Assembly: GCA_020056225.1 (NCBI GenBank)
Contig: JAGVIE010000044.1
Span: 62,001 to 126,000, forward strand
Direction: 5' to 3'
From: Bacteroidota bacterium
Lineage (GTDB): Bacteria > Bacteroidota > Ignavibacteria > UBA10030 > SZUA-254
DNA length: 64,000 bases
A program made the position numbers and the translations under genes. The notes under the pieces were generated by a model. The model was not told the origin of the DNA. It saw nothing but the letters and a program-made list of their open reading frames with translations, and did not search any database. How positions within the stretch are numbered: position 1 is the stretch's first letter; every line of letters starts with the position of its first letter. Shown here in pieces: positions 18,299 through 28,244 of the stretch.

Positions 18299-19441
18299 TC
18301 AAATTAATGTCTCATTGATTATAATATTTCTCTTCTTTAATTCTTCGATCAGCGGTTCGACAGGCACACACTGTTCAGGCGGTAAAACACCGCGTAAAGT
18401 TATTGTACCGTTCACAACCATCTGAGCAATGATAGATGTTGGAAACGAAGTAGTGCGCATCATCGAGGAGATTTTTGCCCGCTCATCGAAGTAGTCGATC
18501 ATTTCATAAGTAAGGGTGCTTTGCTTTTTGTTTTTCGTTCCCCGTATCCAAACGCGCATAAGTATCAGATCGGGTCCGGTCGAAGGAAGTTTCTTCTTCA
18601 ATAATTCCTGGAATAATTCTCGTGCTGTTCTTAAAGAATTCCCAACCATGATCGGCTCTGAACTTGCGAATCCTAAATCGAGCAGTGTTTTGAATTTATG
18701 GCAATGCCCTGTGTAGCGTATCGTTTTATAATCGAGTTCTTTTACTTTTCCTTTAAACATTTTAGTAAGTGTCGAAATGCCGCCGGATGTATTGAACGCT
18801 TCCACTTTTCCGTACGGCTGAGGAAACTCCAATTCCTCAAGATCAGCCATTGAGTCGACAAGTTTTACTTCACCGTTGCGGATTACTTCAGCCGGTTCGA
18901 GGTATTCATTGATCAGTCCTTCAACAGAGAACACCAGCATATAGTTGAGCGGCGACTGAGGATGTTTGGGTAATCCGCCAACGCGGAGATGAATCTCATC
19001 GACCTTTTCAAATCTTTTTGCGCCGCCAGCGCCAAGTATGGCGGCTAGCCCCGGCGCTAAACCGCAATTAGGAAGAATTAAAACGTTTGCCGCTTTCGCT
19101 TCATCGTGCAGTTCCATCTGTTTATAAACAACGTCCATGTTCCCGCCGAGGTCACAGAAATGTTTTCGGGCTTCAATCGCCGCCTTCGTAAGCGAGAGAT
19201 TATGGCTGTAAGATGTCGCCCCGCATACAACGTCCACTTTTTTCATCAGATCAACAACGTTCTTGTACCGGTTAATATCGAGATTTAGCGGCTCAGTGTT
19301 TTTCCCGATTGATAGTGCAACATTTTTGGCGCGTTCAAAATCGACATCGGCAAGTATAATTTTATCAACGCCCTTTGAATTCGCCAAATCGTAGGCGAGT
19401 GCGCTTCCCATCATTCCCGCACCAACTACAAGAGCTTTCAT
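18299..19441 (-). CDS. Saccharopine dehydrogenase family oxidoreductase
   Basis: 380 residues. Rossmann NAD(P) site MKALVVGAGMMGSALAYDLA at the N-terminus, then 'DVDFERAKNVA' (cofactor-specifying acidic residue) and the 'HFCDLGGNMDVVYKQMEL' and 'ILPNCGLAPGLAAILG' segments typical of saccharopine reductase/lysine-2-oxoglutarate-reductase-like proteins. The C-terminal half carries the substrate domain. Could act in lysine degradation/biosynthesis or in a carboxynorspermidine-synthase-like reaction; substrate cannot be read from sequence. No partner genes of a lysine pathway are adjacent. Confidence 0.85.
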   Translation of the reverse strand: MKALVVGAGMMGSALAYDLANSKGVDKIILADVDFERAKNVALSIGKNTEPLNLDINRYKNVVDLMKKVDVVCGATSYSHNLSLTKAAIEARKHFCDLGGNMDVVYKQMELHDEAKAANVLILPNCGLAPGLAAILGAGGAKRFEKVDEIHLRVGGLPKHPQSPLNYMLVFSVEGLINEYLEPAEVIRNGEVKLVDSMADLEELEFPQPYGKVEAFNTSGGISTLTKMFKGKVKELDYKTIRYTGHCHKFKTLLDLGFASSEPIMVGNSLRTARELFQELLKKKLPSTGPDLILMRVWIRGTKNKKQSTLTYEMIDYFDERAKISSMMRTTSFPTSIIAQMVVNGTITLRGVLPPEQCVPVEPLIEELKKRNIIINETLI

Positions 19442-19616
19442 ATAATTCCCTGTGTTATGAGAGATAATCGTTGAGTGTTGAGGTTAGAGCAACGAGCATG
19501 GAGCGAAGAATGGAGAGCGGTGAGCTTAGAGCTATTTCGTATTTTGATTTTTGACTTTTGCATTGTGAATTATTATATGATGTTCATTATTCATTTTCTA
19601 AGACTAATTTACTCAA

Positions 19617-20255
19617 CTACTTCAATATCTGCCCCGTTTCCATACTCCAGAACAGAAGATCAAGCTCATCCATAGGAATATCGATGTGCATAGAAAACTT
19701 CCGAAATTTTTCCTCGATTTGCAAATAACTCTTAGCCGTTAAAGTTTTAGGCAACCCGCGAAGAACGCCAAACCGCACAAGGTTTCTGAGGATATGGCGA
19801 TCAAGTATGGCAAGATTCCGGTGACCTATATTCCGGAGAAAGTGCGATGACTCCTTCCAGCCCAATCCATTTACGTTCTTCACTAACCAAAGGCGCAATT
19901 CTTCGCTTGATAATCTGCTATTCAATTGTTCCGCAATCAAAGGAAATTGATCTTTTACTGTAATCAGATACCTCGATTTATTTTTGTGAAAGCGGATATA
20001 GCAATCTTTCTGTCTTAGAATCGGCTTCGGATCAATATCTCTAAGTTTGAATTTTTTATCCTTTAGAATTGTAATTACTTTATCCGCATTCACTGCGCTC
20101 GACTGAGGAGTTAGCAGGCAATAGACAAGCTCGTAGAAATAATCTGTTGATGGAACCTGTGAAAAATCTCTAAGTCGATTTCTGATATCGGATTTCAGAT
20201 TTCGGTAATTGGCTTTCAGGTCTGTTAGCGATAGACGTGTGATTTGTTTCTTCAT
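19617..20255 (-). CDS. ogg: Archaeal-type 8-oxoguanine DNA glycosylase/lyase (Ogg2)
   Basis: 212 residues, one HhH-GPD domain without the N-terminal domain of Ogg1. The helix-hairpin-helix and catalytic region reads LVKNVNGLGWKESSHFLRNI (the catalytic lysine in GLGWKES) followed by AILDRHILRNL (catalytic aspartate), and the C-terminus LDLLFWSMETGQILK matches the Ogg2 end, where a terminal lysine contributes to specificity. Ogg2 is best known from archaea and some bacteria; it removes 8-oxoguanine and nicks the strand. Its start overlaps the end of the Nudix gene by 4 nt, so the pair is translationally coupled. Confidence 0.85.
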   Translation of the reverse strand: MKKQITRLSLTDLKANYRNLKSDIRNRLRDFSQVPSTDYFYELVYCLLTPQSSAVNADKVITILKDKKFKLRDIDPKPILRQKDCYIRFHKNKSRYLITVKDQFPLIAEQLNSRLSSEELRLWLVKNVNGLGWKESSHFLRNIGHRNLAILDRHILRNLVRFGVLRGLPKTLTAKSYLQIEEKFRKFSMHIDIPMDELDLLFWSMETGQILK

Positions 20256-20650
20256 TGTGTATGGTTATTATGAATTAATTTTTCTATCACTTCTTTATTC
20301 CCCTCAAGTATATCATAATTTAATAATTCAGCAACCGGAACCCACCGATATGTTTCGAAGACTTTATTGACTACATCGCCCGAATAGGAGTCAATGATAT
20401 AATAGAAGACATCGAATGTTCCGCTGTCGGGGTAAATGTAATGCTGGCGATAGTACAACTTGCCGATCTTAGTTTCGATTCCTAATTCTTCCTTTAACTC
20501 CCGGCGCAAACATTCCTCTGTTGTCTCACCATCATTCACTTTCCCGCCGGGGAATTCCCACTTAAGCGGATAAGGGAGGTTTGGTTTGCGCTGACAAAGA
20601 AGAATTTCATCCTTATAGTTGATTACAATACCAACTGCAACTTTAATCAT
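20252..20650 (-). CDS. MutT-like Nudix hydrolase
   Basis: 132 residues. Complete Nudix box: G-G-K-V-N-D-G-E-T-T-E-E-C-L-R-R-E-L-K-E-E-L-G-I (G5-E7-REL-EE pattern) within a MutT-sized protein, preceded by LLCQRKPNLPYPLKWEFPGG, close to the oxidised-nucleotide hydrolases MutT/NudG. Likely cleans 8-oxo-dGTP or similar from the nucleotide pool. Overlap with ogg downstream makes a two-gene oxidised-guanine defence operon, which supports the MutT-type assignment. Confidence 0.88.
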   Translation of the reverse strand: MIKVAVGIVINYKDEILLCQRKPNLPYPLKWEFPGGKVNDGETTEECLRRELKEELGIETKIGKLYYRQHYIYPDSGTFDVFYYIIDSYSGDVVNKVFETYRWVPVAELLNYDILEGNKEVIEKLIHNNHTQ

Positions 20651-20789
20651 GACAAAAAGATACGGAAACGGTGAAGGAAATACAAAGAATGCGTTTCAGG
20701 CAATGTTTTGATTAGGATTTCTTGGTGTTAATTTAGATATTTACGATTAGGAATCTGCAAACACAATAAACATAATTCCGCTTAGAAAA

Positions 20790-21278
20790 ATGATGAAAAG
20801 AATGCTACTGGTTCTTGGTACAGTTTTTTTGTTCTGCCAATCTGCAAAATGCCAAATTCCATATATCAGTCCCGGCTTAGGATTCTCTTGGGATTTTAAC
20901 GGTCATTTTATTTTAAGTCCTAAAGTCAGCGTTGGTATTTTCGAAAACGGAATATTCTATAACATCACAATTGGGAGGTCATCTTCATCAGACGAGAAGA
21001 TTTACCCGCATTATTATGTTGAAGTACAAAGTGGCAAATTGACGGAACCATCAGATCACAAGAAAACACAATTATTTTTTGGAGGAGGAATTGGTTTTAC
21101 ACTTCCTATTAACAAAAACGATTCAGGTGTGTCTTTCAGGGTTTCTGCATTTACGGGTTATCTACTATTTCTAAATGTGACTGTTATTCATATGGAGAAA
21201 ATCCAAACAGAACTTGGCGGACAAGTAGTTTTACCAATTCCATTGAAGGGTATCGAGTTTGGCCCATTCGGAGGTTAA
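20790..21278 (+). CDS. Exported hypothetical protein, possible small beta-barrel
   Basis: 162 residues, signal peptide MKRMLLVLGTVFLFCQSAKC (start chosen at the second or first Met; both fit). The mature part alternates aromatic/hydrophobic and polar residues with glycines ('GLGFSWDFNGHFILSPKVSV', 'FGGGIGFTLPINKND', 'GVSFRVSAFTGYLLF'), as in outer-membrane strands. The sequence ends with GIEFGPFGG, without a clear terminal aromatic residue. No family recognised. It is divergent from the mutT-ogg pair. Confidence 0.55.
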   Translation: MMKRMLLVLGTVFLFCQSAKCQIPYISPGLGFSWDFNGHFILSPKVSVGIFENGIFYNITIGRSSSSDEKIYPHYYVEVQSGKLTEPSDHKKTQLFFGGGIGFTLPINKNDSGVSFRVSAFTGYLLFLNVTVIHMEKIQTELGGQVVLPIPLKGIEFGPFGG

Positions 21279-21424
21279 TATATGTCTTGGCCAACGTGAC
21301 ATACATGATAGTTAATCTAAATAATGAATTCTATATCCTCAATCATCCATCTTTTAAATATTTTCTCTTTTATTTTTCCTCACTTCTCTGTACATTGTAA
21401 AAACATTATTCAAAGTTAGAACCT

Positions 21425-22282
21425 ATGGCACACGCTACAAATCCACAAGCAGAAGAAATATTAGATAAAGAGTTCAAATGCCTTAACGCCGGCTTCGTGC
21501 GGCTCGTAGATTATATGGGCGGCGATGAATCGATTATTCAAGCCGCACGTGTATCGTATGGCAAAGGAACCAAGAGTGTTAATGAAGACAGGATTCTCCT
21601 CCGCTATCTGATGCGTCATCTGCACACCACACCGTTCGAGATGGTGGAATTAAAATTTCATGTCAAGCTGCCGATCTTTGTCGCGCGACAGTGGATCCGC
21701 CACCGCACGGCAAACGTGAATGAGCTTTCAGGAAGGTATTCTATTATGAAAGATGAGTTTTACCTTCCTTCACCCGAAGTTGTAAAACGGCAAAGTGTTC
21801 GCAACAAGCAGGGACGCGCCGAAGATAATGTTCCTTTAGAACTGCAACAAAAAGTTTTAAACATGCTTCTCGAAGACCAGCGGCATACATATGAACGCTA
21901 TGAAGAATTGCTGAAGGATGAAATCGCCCGCGAGCTTGCGCGCATTAACCTGCCGCTCTCGCTATACACAGAATGGTACTGGAAGATCGACCTGCACAAC
22001 TTACTCCACTTTCTGCATTTACGGATGGATAAACACGCTCAATTTGAAATCCGTATATACGCCGAAACGATGGGAGAAATCGTCAAGCGCGTAGCGCCGA
22101 TGGCATGGGAAGCATTTGAGGATTATGTTTTCTATGGTGAACGATTTTCAAAAACCGAGTTAAAAGCTATTGCAGATAATCTCGACACTCAGAAGATAAC
22201 AAAAGAATATTTAGAGAAATATAATTTGAAGGGTCTTGAAGCAGATGAGTTTTTGGAGAAGCTGAAAAAACTGAAATCGTAA
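21425..22282 (+). CDS. thyX: FAD-dependent thymidylate synthase ThyX
   Basis: 285 residues. The ThyX signature RHR-x7-8-S is present as RHRTANVNELSGRYS (from about residue 92), together with 'HLHTTPFEMVELKFHVKLPIF' and 'NLLHFLHLRMDKHAQFEIR' for FAD and dUMP binding. Makes dTMP from dUMP using methylene-tetrahydrofolate and NAD(P)H. No thyA in the window. Convergent with the TonB gene; no obvious terminator between them. Confidence 0.96.
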   Translation: MAHATNPQAEEILDKEFKCLNAGFVRLVDYMGGDESIIQAARVSYGKGTKSVNEDRILLRYLMRHLHTTPFEMVELKFHVKLPIFVARQWIRHRTANVNELSGRYSIMKDEFYLPSPEVVKRQSVRNKQGRAEDNVPLELQQKVLNMLLEDQRHTYERYEELLKDEIARELARINLPLSLYTEWYWKIDLHNLLHFLHLRMDKHAQFEIRIYAETMGEIVKRVAPMAWEAFEDYVFYGERFSKTELKAIADNLDTQKITKEYLEKYNLKGLEADEFLEKLKKLKS

Positions 22283-22320
22283 AATTAAATTCGGTAGTAT
22301 AAAACACTATGGAAAAACTT

Positions 22321-22824
22321 TCATTTCTTTTCTGAATTATCATTCAGTCTAAATTCAAATTTTAATACCACCCACGATTCAACATCATAGTTTTCCAGCT
22401 TCGCAGGAATGAATTGCCATTTCTTAGCTGCTTCGATGCAGATTGAACTCAGTCCTGAACCTTTACCCTCAATGACTTTTGTGTCTTGAACTTTGCCTTC
22501 CCTGTCAATCAGAATTTTGAGGTAGATGTCACCTTGGATGCCTGCACGTCTGCGGATTTCAGGGTATTGAGGAGTTTTTTGATATATCGGAACGGCTCTT
22601 TTTACAAATTTGTTTTGGAAAATAAGATTCGTGTCTATAAGTGAAACAGTAACGTTGCCATTTTTGATTGGGCGTTCTATCACAACATCAGTAGTGGGAA
22701 TGATTTGTTGGTTACGGGTGATTCGGCATGATAAGAATAGTAAAATGCATAATGGGATCCATAAGAACACTAAATGAGCATGCCTGAATGCAGTTCTTAA
22801 GTTTTCCCTGTCTTTGTTATTCAT
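22321..22824 (-). CDS. TonB-like energy transducer C-terminal domain protein
   Basis: 167 residues. One N-terminal membrane helix (HLVFLWIPLCILLFLSCRI; the cysteine could also make it a lipoprotein) and a C-terminal TonB domain: YPEIRRRAGIQGDIYLKILI (the YP motif), then 'EGKGSGLSSICIEAAKKWQF' and 'PAKL'. No long proline-rich periplasm-spanning stretch, so it is a short version. Overlaps the arfB gene by 8 nt. Partner ExbB/ExbD genes are not in the window. Confidence 0.82.
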   Translation of the reverse strand: MNNKDRENLRTAFRHAHLVFLWIPLCILLFLSCRITRNQQIIPTTDVVIERPIKNGNVTVSLIDTNLIFQNKFVKRAVPIYQKTPQYPEIRRRAGIQGDIYLKILIDREGKVQDTKVIEGKGSGLSSICIEAAKKWQFIPAKLENYDVESWVVLKFEFRLNDNSEKK

Positions 22825-23242
22825 AATTAGCCCGGCGCAATTGTTTGACTACGCTTCTTTTTTTCTTTTCATCGAGTCGTTTCTGTTTTGTTGCCGATGA
22901 CACCTTCGTTATAATCCGCCTTTTCCTTGGCTTCAACGCTTTCTGAATTAGCTCGGTAAATTTTCTGATTGCATCCTCTCTGTTCTTCCATTGACTTCTG
23001 GATTGCTGAGAAACAATGTGCAATAATCCATTTGAATCGATTTGGCTCTTCAGATTCTTGAGGATGATATTTCGTTGTTGGTCTGAAAGAGTGGGTGAAT
23101 CGAAAACATCGAAGAGTAATTCTACTTTTGTTTCAACTTTGTTTACGTTCTGTCCGCCCTTTCCGCCGCTTCGGGCAAACTTAAATCGCAATTCCCCAAG
23201 TGGAATCTCTAAATTTTGGTTGATCTGAATTTTCTCTAACAT
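22817..23242 (-). CDS. arfB: Alternative ribosome-rescue peptidyl-tRNA hydrolase ArfB
   Basis: About 141 residues from the chosen start at 23242 (MLEKIQINQNLEIPLGELRF); AAGG lies 8 nt upstream, and this gives the usual 140-residue length, whereas a start at 23272 adds ten residues. The catalytic GGQ lies in ARSGGKGGQNVNKVETKVEL, and the C-terminus is a basic tail (RKRRIITKVSSATKQKRLDE) that enters the empty mRNA channel of stalled ribosomes. Hydrolyses peptidyl-tRNA on non-stop complexes. Confidence 0.93.
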   Translation of the reverse strand: MLEKIQINQNLEIPLGELRFKFARSGGKGGQNVNKVETKVELLFDVFDSPTLSDQQRNIILKNLKSQIDSNGLLHIVSQQSRSQWKNREDAIRKFTELIQKALKPRKRRIITKVSSATKQKRLDEKKKRSVVKQLRRANYE

Positions 23243-23440
23243 TTCCAATACCTTAATGATCTGATATATCAAATACTAACATACTAAAATACTCAAATAC
23301 TTCAAATCTTGCATTTCCTATCAATCTTTGGTAAGTTAATATACCCTGCTATGCCATCAAGTTTACTATTTTGATGGGATGGTGGGGTGGAGTGTTTTTT
23401 GCCCTGCATAACAATGGAATTGATTTGAGTTTGGTATTTT

Positions 23441-26400
23441 ATGGAAAGAGTAAAGAGCGAAATATTTCAGTCGGCAGTTTTTTTAAATCTCGAAGACGCA
23501 TTAAATAATCTGAAGTTAGGTGAACCGGTACATACTCAAGGGGTAAGCGGATCGCTGCCGGCTTTCCTTGCAACTTATGTGTTCGAGCATCGGCAGTGTC
23601 AGGTTGTATTAATCGCATCCGATGAAGACCGTGCCGAAAAGCTTCGGGATGACTGTGTTGTGTTAGCCGGTGAACTGAATGTGCGTTTCTTCGGTGCCCG
23701 TCCCGATCATCAGGCGCAAATGCTCGATATGTCGTCTTCCATTGCTCAGATAGAAACATTGAATGCGCTTACCACCGGAAAATCATTTATAGTTGTCGCA
23801 TCGCCGAAATCAATCATAGAAAAAGTCCCGCCGACCGATAAGTTCAGCAAAACAATTATTGAAATCGAGAACCATCATGAGTACCATTTCAACAAACTTA
23901 TCGAACAGTTAGAGCAAACCGGATTTGAACGGAAGAATTTTATTGAAACCTACGGCGACTTTGCCGTCCGCGGAGGAATCATCGACGTGTTTCCCTATGT
24001 CGGCGAGAATCCAATCCGTTTCGAGTTCTGGGGTGATACTGTTGAATCGATTCGTGAGTTCGATGTGCTCTCTCAGCGCTCAATACAGGAATTGAAATCC
24101 GCCAGCATCGTCCCGAATTTGACCACGGATGACACGAAAAAAACACAGATATGTACTGATTCATTGTTCAATTATCTCGCTAAAGATGCAATTGTAATTC
24201 TCGATGAACCGGAAACAATTAAACGGGAAATCGAAGAGCTTTTAAGAGAGGGTATTACACATGTTTTAAGTTTTGAAGAAATTATTCAGCACACACAAAA
24301 TTTCTTTACTATTCACAACTCTTATTTCAGAACAAGCGAATCCGAAATCACATTAGATTTTCAATCTCAGTCTCAGCCGTCATTCAACGGCAGCGTTAAT
24401 TTACTTGTAGATCATCTTGCCAAACTGGAAAGCGAAGGATATAAAATTTTCCTTTCGTGCGATACGAAGGACGAAGCGGAACGGCTGAAAGAGCTGATTG
24501 AAGAAGCGGTAACAAAGCCCGATCAACCTCGTACGGATCCGCGATTCAAGATTCAAGATTCAAGTGCGCATATCGCACATCCCATAGCGTACATCAATCC
24601 GGTGTTTGTTTCCGAGGCAGTCCATTCCGGTTTTATCTATCATCCATCGAAAATCGCCGTACTCACAGAACATGAAATCTTCGGCCGTCTCAAAAAACGT
24701 GGTGGCACTAAACGCAGACGCTTCAAAGGATTCTCGCAAAAAGAATTGCGTCAGCTTAAACGCGGCGATTACGTTGTGCATGTGGATCATGGTATCGGTG
24801 AGTTTGCTGGACTTACAAAAATTAAAGTCGGAAACGTAGAACAGGAAGTGATGAAAGTTTTGTTCCTTGAGAAGGATACGCTCTATGTAAATCTCAACTT
24901 CATCAATCGTGTTCAGAAATATTCGTCGCAGGAAGGACACGTTCCGAAGCTCACGAAGTTAGGCGCGCCCGATTGGGAGCGGATGAAGGCAAAAGCCAAA
25001 AGCCGCATCAAAGATATAGCACGCGATCTCATAGCACTATATGCTAAGAGGAAGCAAGAACAAGGAACTGCATTTTCACCCGATTCTCACTGGCAGAAAG
25101 AGCTTGAAGCGTCGTTCATGTATGAAGATACAATCGACCAGGCGACAGCAACTCTCGATGTGAAACATGATATGGAAAGTTCATCTCCAATGGATCGTTT
25201 AATTTGTGGTGATGTCGGTTTTGGAAAAACAGAAGTTGCCGTGCGTGCCGCGTTCAAGGCAGTTATGAATGGGAAACAGGTTGCTATCCTTGTTCCAACA
25301 ACTATTCTCGCCCTTCAACATTACAATACATTTCTCGACCGGCTCAATCGTTATACAACGAGAGTCGAGAATATCACGCGATTCAAATCGAAAAAAGATC
25401 AAACTCGAATCGTAGAAGAAATGAAAAAGGGTTCCATCGATATTGTTATTGGAACGCATCGACTTCTCTCGAAGGATATCGGATTTAAGGATTTAGGTTT
25501 GCTCATCATCGATGAAGAACATCGGTTTGGCGTTTCGGCGAAAGAAAAACTTCGTCAGCTCAAAGCAAGCGTTGATACGTTAGCATTAACCGCTACGCCA
25601 ATTCCACGGACACTGCACTTCTCGCTCATCGGTGCGCGTGATCTTTCGCTCATAAACACACCGCCTCGCAACCGTATTCCGATCATCACAGAAATTATTC
25701 CCGCCACCGACGGCAGGAGAACTCAATGGCAGATTATTCGAGAGGCAATTCTCAAAGAACTTCACCGCAGCGGACAAATATATTTTGTCCACGACCGCGT
25801 TCAGAACATTGATGCAATCGTCGAGCAGGTGAAATCACATATTCCGGAAGCACGTATTCACGTTGCGCACGGACAGATGAGCGGACACCAGCTTGAAAAG
25901 ACAATGTTAGATTTCCTTGAGAAGAAATACGATGTCCTTGTTTGCACAAAGATTATTGAATCGGGTCTTGATATTCCTAATGTCAACACGATCATTATTA
26001 ATCGTGCCGATAGATTCGGACTTGCAGAGTTATATCAATTGCGCGGACGGGTCGGGAGATCGAACATACAGGCATACGCGTACCTTCTCGTTCCACCCAT
26101 AAGTGCACTTCCCAAGCACACTCTTCGGCGGCTATCGGCAATAGAAGAATTCACAGAGCTTGGCTCCGGTTTCAATCTTGCAATGCGCGATTTAGAAATC
26201 CGCGGCGCGGGCAATCTCCTCGGCGCAGAGCAATCGGGTTTCATCATGGAAATGGGCTTCGAGATGTACGAGAGAATTGTGCGCGAAGCTGTCGATGAAT
26301 TGAAACAGGAAGAATTTAAAGATGTGTTTCAAGATTCAAGTCTCAAGTCGCAGGTTGACAAAAAACATGAAACCGTAAACTTGAAACTTGAAACTATCAT

Positions 26401-26890
26401 TGACGCCGACATTGAGGCGCTCATCCCGGATTTTTATATCGAATCAGATACCGAACGCCTCGATCTCTACCGACGTTTATACAAAGCAACGACTGAAGAA
26501 GAGCTTAGATCGATGCGCGAAGAACTCAAAGACCGTTTCGGTGAATATCCCGAAGAAGTGGAAAATCTTTTCCAGCTTGTTGAGTTGCGAACGCTCGCCT
26601 CACGCGCCGGCTTCCCGAAAGTATCGTTGAAAGAAAATGTTCTTACGATTAAACTCCCCGATGAATCTGATATACAATTCTACGGCGAGACAAGCGGGGA
26701 CAATTCTCCGTTCCAGCGATTGATAAAGAAAATCGCACTGGAGAAAAGGAAGGATGTACAGTTGAAGCAGGCGGGGAAAGAACTCACGATTCAAATTATA
26801 CTGGGCATTTTCAAAGAAGCCGGTAAACGAATTGAAGAAGTAAAGATGAAAGTAGAAGAGGTCAGCGCGGCTGTCTCTCGATTGCTCTAA
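23441..26890 (+). CDS. mfd: Transcription-repair coupling factor Mfd
   Basis: 1,149 residues, normal. In order: UvrB-like N-terminal modules, the RNA-polymerase-interacting domain ([17 protein letters not shown] near 445), translocase domain with Walker A ([15 protein letters not shown]), DEEH box ([12 protein letters not shown]), motif III ([11 protein letters not shown]) and motif VI (QLRGRVGRS), and the C-terminal TRCF/D7 domain. ATP-driven DNA translocase that removes stalled RNA polymerase and recruits UvrA. Two low-complexity insertions at domain linkers (about residues 368-375 and 963-985) are made of ATTCAAG-type words and are listed as repeats. No Shine-Dalgarno upstream. Confidence 0.97.
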   Translation: MERVKSEIFQSAVFLNLEDALNNLKLGEPVHTQGVSGSLPAFLATYVFEHRQCQVVLIASDEDRAEKLRDDCVVLAGELNVRFFGARPDHQAQMLDMSSSIAQIETLNALTTGKSFIVVASPKSIIEKVPPTDKFSKTIIEIENHHEYHFNKLIEQLEQTGFERKNFIETYGDFAVRGGIIDVFPYVGENPIRFEFWGDTVESIREFDVLSQRSIQELKSASIVPNLTTDDTKKTQICTDSLFNYLAKDAIVILDEPETIKREIEELLREGITHVLSFEEIIQHTQNFFTIHNSYFRTSESEITLDFQSQSQPSFNGSVNLLVDHLAKLESEGYKIFLSCDTKDEAERLKELIEEAVTKPDQPRTDPRFKIQDSSAHIAHPIAYINPVFVSEAVHSGFIYHPSKIAVLTEHEIFGRLKKRGGTKRRRFKGFSQKELRQLKRGDYVVHVDHGIGEFAGLTKIKVGNVEQEVMKVLFLEKDTLYVNLNFINRVQKYSSQEGHVPKLTKLGAPDWERMKAKAKSRIKDIARDLIALYAKRKQEQGTAFSPDSHWQKELEASFMYEDTIDQATATLDVKHDMESSSPMDRLICGDVGFGKTEVAVRAAFKAVMNGKQVAILVPTTILALQHYNTFLDRLNRYTTRVENITRFKSKKDQTRIVEEMKKGSIDIVIGTHRLLSKDIGFKDLGLLIIDEEHRFGVSAKEKLRQLKASVDTLALTATPIPRTLHFSLIGARDLSLINTPPRNRIPIITEIIPATDGRRTQWQIIREAILKELHRSGQIYFVHDRVQNIDAIVEQVKSHIPEARIHVAHGQMSGHQLEKTMLDFLEKKYDVLVCTKIIESGLDIPNVNTIIINRADRFGLAELYQLRGRVGRSNIQAYAYLLVPPISALPKHTLRRLSAIEEFTELGSGFNLAMRDLEIRGAGNLLGAEQSGFIMEMGFEMYERIVREAVDELKQEEFKDVFQDSSLKSQVDKKHETVNLKLETIIDADIEALIPDFYIESDTERLDLYRRLYKATTEEELRSMREELKDRFGEYPEEVENLFQLVELRTLASRAGFPKVSLKENVLTIKLPDESDIQFYGETSGDNSPFQRLIKKIALEKRKDVQLKQAGKELTIQIILGIFKEAGKRIEEVKMKVEEVSAAVSRLL
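24544..24564. repeat. ATTCAAG x3 inside mfd
   Basis: Three exact tandem ATTCAAG units within the coding frame of mfd, at the linker before the RNA-polymerase-interacting domain; they encode FKIQDS. 21 bases, so the frame is kept. The same word occurs at 26327 and 55593. Confidence 0.7.
26327..26395. repeat. Word-repeat insertion inside mfd, copy 2
   Basis: TTTCAAGATTCAAG (26327-26340) followed by ACTTGAAACTTGAAAC (26379-26394), that is, direct words and then their near-complement, in the linker between the helicase core and the C-terminal TRCF domain. The length keeps the reading frame. Confidence 0.55.
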
Positions 26891-26935
26891 TCAGAGATTG
26901 CCGAACAGAAGACAAACTAGCTGCTCACAAGAATT

Positions 26936-27355
26936 TCATTCACCGATAACTTGCACAAAAATTTCTCTTGTCCTCAGTCGATTGTCAAAATCGACGAGAA
27001 CAATTTGCTGCCATGTACCCAAACACATATGACCATCGGAAAAAGGAACCGAAATCGACGGTCCAAGTAAGGCGGCGCGTACATGCGCAAACCCGTTTCC
27101 GTCTCCCCATCTTGCGTTGTGATCGTAATGGATGTTTTGCGGAGCTAACCTTTCGATTGCTTTTTTGAGATCTTCAATAACTCCCGGCTCGAACTCAATC
27201 GTTGTGATACCGGCGGTTGAGCCCGGAACAAAGACCACCGCAATACCATTTGAGATATTCGATTTACCGATTGCATTTTCGACTTTCGGCGTTATCTCTT
27301 TTATATCGCTGAAGCCATCCGTTTTTATCTGAAACACCGACGAACAAACTGCCAT
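26936..27355 (-). CDS. YjbQ family (UPF0047) protein
   Basis: 139 residues from the start at 27355 (MAVCSSVFQIKTDGF), which has GAAGGA 8 nt upstream; an upstream ATG at 27370 is less likely. Conserved elements: 'GIAVVFVPGSTAGITTIEFEPG', 'YDHNARWGDGNGFAHVRAAL' (the HNxxxxDxNxxSHl motif) and 'VPFSDGHMCLGTWQQIVLVDFD'. YjbQ proteins show weak thiamine-phosphate synthase activity; physiological role not settled. Convergent with mfd, 45 nt away. Confidence 0.92.
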   Translation of the reverse strand: MAVCSSVFQIKTDGFSDIKEITPKVENAIGKSNISNGIAVVFVPGSTAGITTIEFEPGVIEDLKKAIERLAPQNIHYDHNARWGDGNGFAHVRAALLGPSISVPFSDGHMCLGTWQQIVLVDFDNRLRTREIFVQVIGE

Positions 27356-27429
27356 AATTGATTCCTTCAATAATATTTCTTATCGTGATTCAATTACATG
27401 AAGTTAATTTTTTTATCGAACATAACAAA

Positions 27430-28098
27430 ATGAAAATTCTCGCGCTTACCGACATCCATTCCGCCTACCAAAAGGCAAATGAAATAATTTCCAAAGAATC
27501 TCCTGACGTTCTCATCATAGGCGGGGATTTAACGAATGTCGGTACGATGAAGGAAGCTGAGGATGCACTCAAGAGCTTTCAGAAATTCAATCCAAGACTT
27601 TTATGCCTTGCCGGAAATATGGACTTGCCGCAGCACGACGACTTGTATGATCGTCTGGGTATTTCTCTGAATGCTTGCGGGGTTATTCTTGAACACATTG
27701 GATTTTTCGGCGTATCATCAGCGCCAATATCGCCGCTTCATACTCCATACGAAATAACCGAAAAGGAAATATCCGTCAGGATTCACAAAGGATACAAGCA
27801 AGTTCAGCACACCGCTAAAAAAATTCTCGTATCACACGCGCCGCCGTACGGCACTAAAGTCGATATTATTCATTCGGGTATTCATGTAGGCAGTACCGCT
27901 GTCCGTGAGTTCATTGAAGAACATAATCCTGACGTAGTTATATGCGGGCATATTCACGAGAGCCGCGGGCAAGATATTATAGAAAATACCAGGATCGTGA
28001 ATTGCGGTACTGCAAAGCAGGGAAATTATGTTATTGTGGAAATTCTAGGAGAAAAAATTGAAATTACAAATCTGCAGCATTTCAGTTACAGCTTATAA
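27430..28098 (+). CDS. Calcineurin-like metallophosphoesterase
   Basis: 222 residues from MKILALTDIHSAYQKANEI; the longer in-frame start at 27358 would put a non-family tail on the front. Metal-binding motifs: DIH (TDIHS), GGDLTN, GN-[M]D (AGNMD, usually GNHD/GNxD), SHAPPYGT and CGHIHES. It lacks signal or membrane segments. Substrate unknown (phosphodiester or phosphomonoester). Followed by a strong hairpin terminator. Confidence 0.88.
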   Translation: MKILALTDIHSAYQKANEIISKESPDVLIIGGDLTNVGTMKEAEDALKSFQKFNPRLLCLAGNMDLPQHDDLYDRLGISLNACGVILEHIGFFGVSSAPISPLHTPYEITEKEISVRIHKGYKQVQHTAKKILVSHAPPYGTKVDIIHSGIHVGSTAVREFIEEHNPDVVICGHIHESRGQDIIENTRIVNCGTAKQGNYVIVEILGEKIEITNLQHFSYSL

Positions 28099-28103
28099 AC
28101 AAC

Positions 28104-28130
28104 GAAAGCGGCAAGTTCATTGCCGCTTTC
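28104..28130 (+). terminator. Terminator after the phosphoesterase gene
   Basis: Perfect 11-bp stem GAAAGCGGCAA / TTGCCGCTTTC with a 5-nt loop, 5 nt after the stop codon. The poly-T tract is short, though a T-rich stretch follows after 28150. Could serve convergent transcription from both sides. Confidence 0.7.
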
Positions 28131-28244
28131 TGCGCACATTCATATTCCCGTCTTTTCTTATTTAATTATCCGGGTTATTCTCTTCCCTCTTCTCTTATTG
28201 CTCACCTTTTTTCTCAAGCTGTTTTACGTTGTGTTCATCGACTT

